Shown here: piece after piece, positions 59,694 through 64,000 of the stretch
How the letters are laid out: each line of letters starts with the position of its first letter
Numbering within the stretch: position 1 is the stretch's first letter
Source of the DNA: Dryocola sp051297175
Lineage (GTDB): Bacteria > Pseudomonadota > Gammaproteobacteria > Enterobacterales > Enterobacteriaceae
DNA: 64,000 bases
Reading direction: 5' to 3'
Assembly: GCF_051297175.1 (NCBI RefSeq)
Contig: NZ_JBINNY010000001.1
Coordinates: forward strand, 930,001 to 994,000
Position numbers and translations under genes: made by a program
The notes under the pieces: generated by a model
The model's input: only the letters and a program-made list of their open reading frames with translations
Database searches by the model: none
What the model was told of the DNA's origin: nothing

Positions 59694-60944
59694 ATGCCAG
59701 ATTCCAGTCCGTTAATTAGCCGCCGCCGTTTATTGCAGGGCGCGGGTGCCATGTGGTTGTTAAGCGTAAGCCAGGTTGGGCTTGCTGCGGTAAGCCAGGT
59801 GATTGCCGTGCGCGTCTGGCCGGCCTCGTCTTACACCCGCGTGACGCTGGAATCGAACCAAATGCTGAAGTACAAGCAGTTCGCTTTAAGCAATCCTGAA
59901 CGCGTGGTGGTCGATATTGAAGGGGTGAATTTGAACTCGGTGCTGAAAGGCGTTGGGTCGCAAATCCGCGTGGACGATCCTTTTATTAAGTCTGCACGCG
60001 TTGGGCAATTCGATCCCAAGACCGTACGAATGGTTTTTGAACTGAAACAAAATGTTACGCCGCATCTCTTCGCGCTGGCCCCTGTCGCCGAGTTTAAAGA
60101 GCGGCTGGTGATGGATCTTTATCCGGCAAATATGAATAGCGAGCAGGATCCGCTGCTGGCGCTGTTGGAAGATTATAACAACGGCGATCTCGACAAGAAG
60201 ATGCCCGCCGAGCAGGGACCAAAACCGGGTAAAGCAGGGCGTGACAGGCCGATCGTTATCATGCTCGATCCCGGACACGGCGGCGAAGATCCTGGTGCCA
60301 TCGGCCCGAACAAGACGCGTGAAAAAGATATCGTGTTGAAAATCGCCCGTCGCCTGAAGGCGCTGATCGATAAAGAAGGCAACATGAAGGCGTACATGAC
60401 GCGCAACGAGGATGTATTTATCCCGCTGAAAGTTCGCGTGGCAAAAGCCCAGAAGCAGCGCGCCGATCTGTTTGTATCGATCCATGCGGATGCGTTTACC
60501 TCAGGCGCGGCTCGCGGGTCGTCGGTGTTTGCGCTTTCCACCAAAGGTGCCACCAGTACGGCGGCAAAATACCTGGCGCAAACGCAGAACGCCGCCGACT
60601 TAATCGGTGGCATTAGCAGAAGCGGCGACCGCTACGTCGATCACACCATGTTCGATATGGTGCAGTCGCTGACCATCAACGATAGCCTGAAGTTTGGCAA
60701 AGAGGTGCTAAACAGGCTTGGGCGCGTTAACAAGCTGCATAAAAACAGCGTCGATCAGGCCGGGTTTGCGGTGTTAAAAGCGCCGGATATTCCTTCGATC
60801 CTCGTCGAAACGGCGTTTTTAAGCAACGTTGAGGAAGAGCGCAAGCTGCGCACGGCGACGTTCCAGCAGGAAGTTGCGGAGTCTATTCTGGCGGGGATTA
60901 AGGCTTACTTTGCGGATGGGGCTACGCTTGCAAGGCGCGGCTAA
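59694..60944 (+). CDS. amiC: N-acetylmuramoyl-L-alanine amidase AmiC
   Basis: A 416-residue periplasmic zinc amidase that splits daughter-cell septal peptidoglycan, activated by NlpD. A twin-arginine signal (SRRRLLQGAGAMWLLS) is at residues 9-24. An AMIN targeting domain follows (about 35-130). The amidase_3 domain starts with IVIMLDPGHGGEDPGA, with the zinc histidine in GHGGE. Further ligands are in SIHADAF and LVETAFLSN. I chose the ATG at 59694 after AGGAGAG rather than the frame start at 59676. Length fits E. coli (417). Confidence 0.94.
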   Translation: MPDSSPLISRRRLLQGAGAMWLLSVSQVGLAAVSQVIAVRVWPASSYTRVTLESNQMLKYKQFALSNPERVVVDIEGVNLNSVLKGVGSQIRVDDPFIKSARVGQFDPKTVRMVFELKQNVTPHLFALAPVAEFKERLVMDLYPANMNSEQDPLLALLEDYNNGDLDKKMPAEQGPKPGKAGRDRPIVIMLDPGHGGEDPGAIGPNKTREKDIVLKIARRLKALIDKEGNMKAYMTRNEDVFIPLKVRVAKAQKQRADLFVSIHADAFTSGAARGSSVFALSTKGATSTAAKYLAQTQNAADLIGGISRSGDRYVDHTMFDMVQSLTINDSLKFGKEVLNRLGRVNKLHKNSVDQAGFAVLKAPDIPSILVETAFLSNVEEERKLRTATFQQEVAESILAGIKAYFADGATLARRG

Positions 60945-60950
60945 TCTCTC

Positions 60951-61064
60951 CGTCATACTGCAAGTTGAAGGGGGGTTAGCTGCGCTCGCTTACCCCAGTC
61001 ACTTACTTAAGTAAGCTCCTTTGTTGCCAGGCTGTAACATGAATTATTTAGGGGATAAGCAATA
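60951..61064. repeat. ERIC element (partial or diverged)
   Basis: The sequence downstream of amiC matches the enterobacterial repetitive intergenic consensus: GTCATACTGCAAGTTG, CGCTTACCCCAGTCACTTAC and AAGTAAGCTCC are ERIC core segments, ending in GAATTATTTAGGGG. It is shorter than the 127-base consensus because the part after AAGTAAGCTCCT is reduced. Confidence 0.8.
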
Positions 61065-61093
61065 GTGAAGGGGGATTAGGGGAATTCAGATAC

Positions 61094-61116
61094 AAAAAAA
61101 CACCCGTTAAGGTGCT
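61094..61116 (-). terminator. Terminator of the initiator tRNA operon
   Basis: On the minus strand GCACC and GGTG pair around TTAACG, followed by seven T (A-run 61094-61100). Confidence 0.8.
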
Positions 61117-61123
61117 TTAAAGT

Positions 61124-61200
<77 letters not shown>

Positions 61201-61260
61201 TCCGTAAACTGCTTTTGTTCCCACATGATTTTCATCATGGCGCAGAATCTGCGGCTTAGT

Positions 61261-61337
<77 letters not shown>

Positions 61338-61397
61338 TCCGTATACTACTTTACTTCCCACATGATTTCCATCATGGCGCAGAATCTGCGGCTTAAT

Positions 61398-61474
<77 letters not shown>

Positions 61475-61487
61475 TCCGTGGATGCGC

Positions 61488-61515
61488 ACTATACTCTGCT
61501 CGCTTTATGTTGCAA
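61488..61515 (-). promoter_or_regulatory. Promoter of the tRNA-fMet operon
   Basis: On the minus strand TTGCAA (61510-61515) and TATAGT (61488-61493), 16 bases apart, followed by a GC-rich discriminator (GCGC) typical of stringently controlled stable RNA promoters. Confidence 0.75.
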
Positions 61516-61683
61516 CCCTTTTTTTAAAAAATGCTAATTTTGTCACAGGTTGTTGAAAATGACGGCTTTTTGATTAATTTATGTACACCCCTGCCGTGCG
61601 GCACGCGTAACGCATTTAATTCTCCCGGCGTGTTTGCTATCTTCGCGTGGCGTGTAGCGGCATAAACCAGGGCGAGGCAGTTA

Positions 61684-62790
61684 ATGAAAGGACGTTGGAT
61701 TAAGTACATTGTAACGGGCGTAATGGTAGCGGCGTTGGCAGCCTGTTCCTCTAAACCGACTGACAAAGGTCAGCAGTATAAAGACGGTAAGTTTTCCCAA
61801 CCCTTTTCGCTGGTAAACCAGCCTGACGCGGTCGGCGCACCTATTAACGGCGGTGACTTCGCCGAGCAGGTAAATCAGATTCGTTCCGCCTCCCCAAGAC
61901 TCTATAACAGCAAGAGCGACGTCTATGGCTCCGTGCAGCAATGGCTGCGCGCGGGCGGCGATACCCGCCAGCTGAGCCAGTACGGCCTGGACGCCTGGCA
62001 GATGGAAGGCGCAGACAACTACGGCAACGTGCAGTTTACCGGCTACTACACGCCGGTGGTGCAGGCGCGCTACACCCGTCAGGGCGAGTTCCAGTACCCA
62101 ATCTATCGCATGCCGCCTAAACGTGGCCGCCTGCCGTCGCGCGCAGAGATTTACAGCGGCGCGCTGGGCGACAGCTATATTCTCGCCTACAGCAATTCTC
62201 TGATGGACAACTTCATTATGGACGTGCAGGGCAGCGGCTATATCGACTTTGGCGATGGGCAGCCACTCACTTTCTTCGGCTATGCGGGCAAAAACGGCCA
62301 CGCGTACCGCAGCATCGGCAAGGTGCTTATCGATCGCGGCGAAGTGAAGAAAGAAGATATGTCGATGCAGGCGATTCGCCACTGGGGCGAAACCCACAGC
62401 CAGGCCGAAGTGCAGGAGCTGCTTGAGCAGAACCCTTCATTCGTGTTCTTTAAACCCGCGAGCTTTGCCCCTGTGAAGGGCGCGAGCGCGGTACCGTTGA
62501 TTGGCCGCGCGTCGGTAGCGTCTGACCGTTCGATTATCCCGGCGGGCACCACGCTGCTGGCTGAAGTCCCGCTGCTGGATAACAACGGCAAATTCAACGG
62601 GCAGTATGAGCTGCGCGTGATGGTAGCGCTGGACGTGGGCGGCGCGATTAAGGGTCAGCACTTCGACATCTATCAGGGCATTGGGCCGGAAGCGGGGCAT
62701 CGCGCGGGCTGGTACAACCATTATGGTCGCGTCTGGGTGCTGAAAAACGCGCCGGGTGCAGGCGCGGGCGGCAACGTCTTTAGCGGTTAA
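61684..62790 (+). CDS. mltA: Membrane-bound lytic transglycosylase A MltA
   Basis: A 368-residue outer-membrane lipoprotein that cleaves peptidoglycan to 1,6-anhydromuropeptides. Lipobox LAAC at residues 18-21. The MltA domain has GYYTPVVQARYTRQGEFQYP, and the 3D barrel end contains the catalytic aspartate in VALDVGGAIKGQHFDIYQG. The C-terminus has a short Ala-Gly insertion (PGAGAGGNVF) against E. coli (365 residues). Confidence 0.95.
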   Translation: MKGRWIKYIVTGVMVAALAACSSKPTDKGQQYKDGKFSQPFSLVNQPDAVGAPINGGDFAEQVNQIRSASPRLYNSKSDVYGSVQQWLRAGGDTRQLSQYGLDAWQMEGADNYGNVQFTGYYTPVVQARYTRQGEFQYPIYRMPPKRGRLPSRAEIYSGALGDSYILAYSNSLMDNFIMDVQGSGYIDFGDGQPLTFFGYAGKNGHAYRSIGKVLIDRGEVKKEDMSMQAIRHWGETHSQAEVQELLEQNPSFVFFKPASFAPVKGASAVPLIGRASVASDRSIIPAGTTLLAEVPLLDNNGKFNGQYELRVMVALDVGGAIKGQHFDIYQGIGPEAGHRAGWYNHYGRVWVLKNAPGAGAGGNVFSG

Positions 62791-62815
62791 TGCGGCTAAC
62801 TTTCCACCTTCAACG

Positions 62816-62844
62816 AACGGGCTGTATAATCAGCCCGTTTTTTT
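62816..62844 (+). terminator. Terminator of mltA
   Basis: ACGGGCTG and CAGCCCGT pair around TATAAT, followed by seven T. The loop TATAAT could double as a -10 for tcdA. Confidence 0.82.
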
Positions 62845-62862
62845 ATTCCCGAGGATATCCCG

Positions 62863-63663
62863 ATGTCTGTAGTTCTTTCCGATGCCTGGCTGCAACGTTT
62901 TGGCGGCACCGCTCGTCTTTATGGGCGTGACGCTCTGCAACTGTTCGCCGAGGCGCACGTGTGCGTCATCGGGATTGGCGGCGTCGGATCCTGGGCCGCA
63001 GAAGCGCTGGCGCGCACCGGCATCGGCGCGATTACGCTCATCGATATGGATGACGTCTGCGTGACCAACACTAACCGCCAGATTCACGCGCTGCGGGATA
63101 ACGTCGGCCAGGCAAAAACCGAGGTGATGGCCGCGCGCATCCGCGAGATAAACCCGGAATGCCGCGTTACCGTGGTGGACGACTTCATCACCGCAGATAA
63201 CGCCGCCCAGCTTCTAAGCCAGGGCTACAGCTACGTTATCGACGCCATCGACAGCGTGCGGCCAAAAGCCGCGCTGATAGCATTTTGCCGCCGCAATAAA
63301 ATCCCGCTGGTTACAACGGGCGGCGCGGGCGGGCAAATCGATCCCACGCAGATTCAGGTTACCGATCTGGCGAAGACCATTCAGGACCCGCTGGCGGCAA
63401 AGCTGCGCGAAAGGCTGAAAAGCGATTTTGGCGTGGTGAAGAACAGTAAAGGCAAGCTGGGCGTGGACTGCGTGTTTTCCACCGAGGCGCTGGTGTATCC
63501 GCAGGCGGATGGTTCGGTGTGCGCGATGAAAAGCACCGCCGAAGGGCCGAAGCGCATGGACTGTGCGTCAGGTTTTGGCGCGGCAACCATGGTCACCGCA
63601 AGCTTTGGCTTTGTGGCGGTTTCCCACGTGTTGAAGAAGATGATGGCGAAGGCGCGGCGTTAG
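62863..63663 (+). CDS. tcdA: tRNA threonylcarbamoyladenosine dehydratase TcdA
   Basis: A 266-residue E1-like enzyme (CsdL/YgdL) that converts t6A37 in tRNA to the cyclic form ct6A in an ATP-dependent step. The nucleotide-binding motif GIGGVGSWAAEALARTGIG is near residue 37, with DMDDVCVTNTNRQ downstream. The C-terminal hydrophobic tail MVTASFGFVAVSHVLKKM anchors the protein. It works with the CsdA-CsdE sulfur relay, whose csdE gene is next. Confidence 0.94.
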   Translation: MSVVLSDAWLQRFGGTARLYGRDALQLFAEAHVCVIGIGGVGSWAAEALARTGIGAITLIDMDDVCVTNTNRQIHALRDNVGQAKTEVMAARIREINPECRVTVVDDFITADNAAQLLSQGYSYVIDAIDSVRPKAALIAFCRRNKIPLVTTGGAGGQIDPTQIQVTDLAKTIQDPLAAKLRERLKSDFGVVKNSKGKLGVDCVFSTEALVYPQADGSVCAMKSTAEGPKRMDCASGFGAATMVTASFGFVAVSHVLKKMMAKARR

Positions 63664-63683
63664 TTTTTTGGGGTGAATAGTGG

Positions 63684-63768
63684 GCGTCGGATGGCGCGTT
63701 CGCTTATCCGACCTATAATTTCGCAGTTGAACGCAGGTCGGATAAGGCGTATGCCGCCATCCGACGCT
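63684..63768. repeat. REP pair (BIME) between tcdA and csdE
   Basis: Inverted units GCGTCGGATGGCGCGTTCGC... and GTCGGATAAGGCGTATGCC...CATCCGACGC between convergent genes. Confidence 0.85.
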
Positions 63769-63784
63769 AGCTCTTCACCGTTAA

Positions 63785-64000
63785 TTATTCGCTTGCCGCC
63801 TTTCGCACCGCTTCCGCTAATGCCGCCAGCCCGCTGCTGCGCGAGGCGCTTAGCTGATTGCGTAACCCCAGTTCGTCAAAAAGCGCCAGCGGATCTGCGT
63901 TGCGCAGCTCTTCTGCCGTTTTTCCCTCAACCGCCGTCAGCAGCACCGCCAGCAGGCCGCGCACGATGCGCCCTTCGCTGTCTCCGTAGAAGTGCATTTT
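63785..64000 (-). CDS. csdE: Sulfur acceptor protein CsdE (partial, C-terminal end)
   Basis: The last 71 residues of a SufE-like sulfur acceptor for the cysteine desulfurase CsdA. The frame runs off the window end. KMHFYGDSEGRIVRGLLAVLL, then FDELGLRNQLSASRSSGLAALAEAV, correspond to the C-terminal half of E. coli CsdE (147 residues). The cysteine-bearing N-terminal half lies outside. Confidence 0.93.
   Translation of the reverse strand, partial: KMHFYGDSEGRIVRGLLAVLLTAVEGKTAEELRNADPLALFDELGLRNQLSASRSSGLAALAEAVRKAASE

Overview
The window is chromosomal DNA of a plant-associated or environmental member of the Enterobacteriaceae, close to the Enterobacter/Lelliottia/Kosakonia/Cedecea group. The genus assignment is inference. 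From yqeF to csdE the core genes keep the Escherichia coli order, inverted relative to the K-12 map: ygeA, lysR, lysA, galR, omrB, omrA, aas, lplT, tas, ygdR, ygdQ, mutH, rppH, ptsP, lgt, thyA, ppdA-ppdB-ygdB-ppdC, recC, ptrA, recB, recD, argA, amiC, three initiator tRNAs, mltA, tcdA and csdE. Most are recognisable along their full length, and REP/BIME repeats lie in many of the gaps.

Region 1 (1-11.6 kb, accessory): the minus strand carries a giant cyclic beta-1,2-glucan synthase (2858 codons), then a type VI secretion VgrG with a C-terminal transthyretin-like extension. An ORF cut by the window edge overlaps the vgrG stop by four bases and looks like a VgrG cargo effector with two hydrophobic segments.

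Region 2 (12-24.7 kb, accessory): after yqeF comes a pectin (oligogalacturonide) utilisation block: porin kdgM, two oligogalacturonate lyases, kduD, the ABC importer togMNAB and kdgF. At least seven KdgR-type operators and several CRP-like sites lie in its control regions. A fepE-type O-antigen chain-length regulator sits inside the block. The logic is: KdgM brings oligomers through the outer membrane, TogMNAB imports them, Ogl cleaves them to unsaturated monomers, KdgF linearises these and KduD reduces the product. kduI and araE, which lie next to kduD in E. coli, are missing here. An MFS exporter-like gene occupies the araE position.

Region 3 (24.8-42.4 kb): racemase ygeA, divergent lysR/lysA, an AscG-like LacI repressor, galR with operator-like palindromes, the sRNA pair OmrB/OmrA, the aas-lplT phospholipid repair operon, a 45-bp tandem REP array, tas, ygdR, ygdQ and mutH. 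The mutH-rppH gap holds DnaA boxes and corresponds to the DnaA-reactivating locus DARS2. rppH and ptsP follow.

Region 4 (42.5-64 kb): lgt-thyA, four minor pseudopilin/prepilin genes, the recC-ptrA-recB-recD recombination operon, argA with an ARG box, amiC with a Tat signal, an ERIC element, three identical tRNA-fMet genes, mltA, tcdA and the truncated end of csdE. No rRNA, prophage, insertion sequence or CRISPR array was found.
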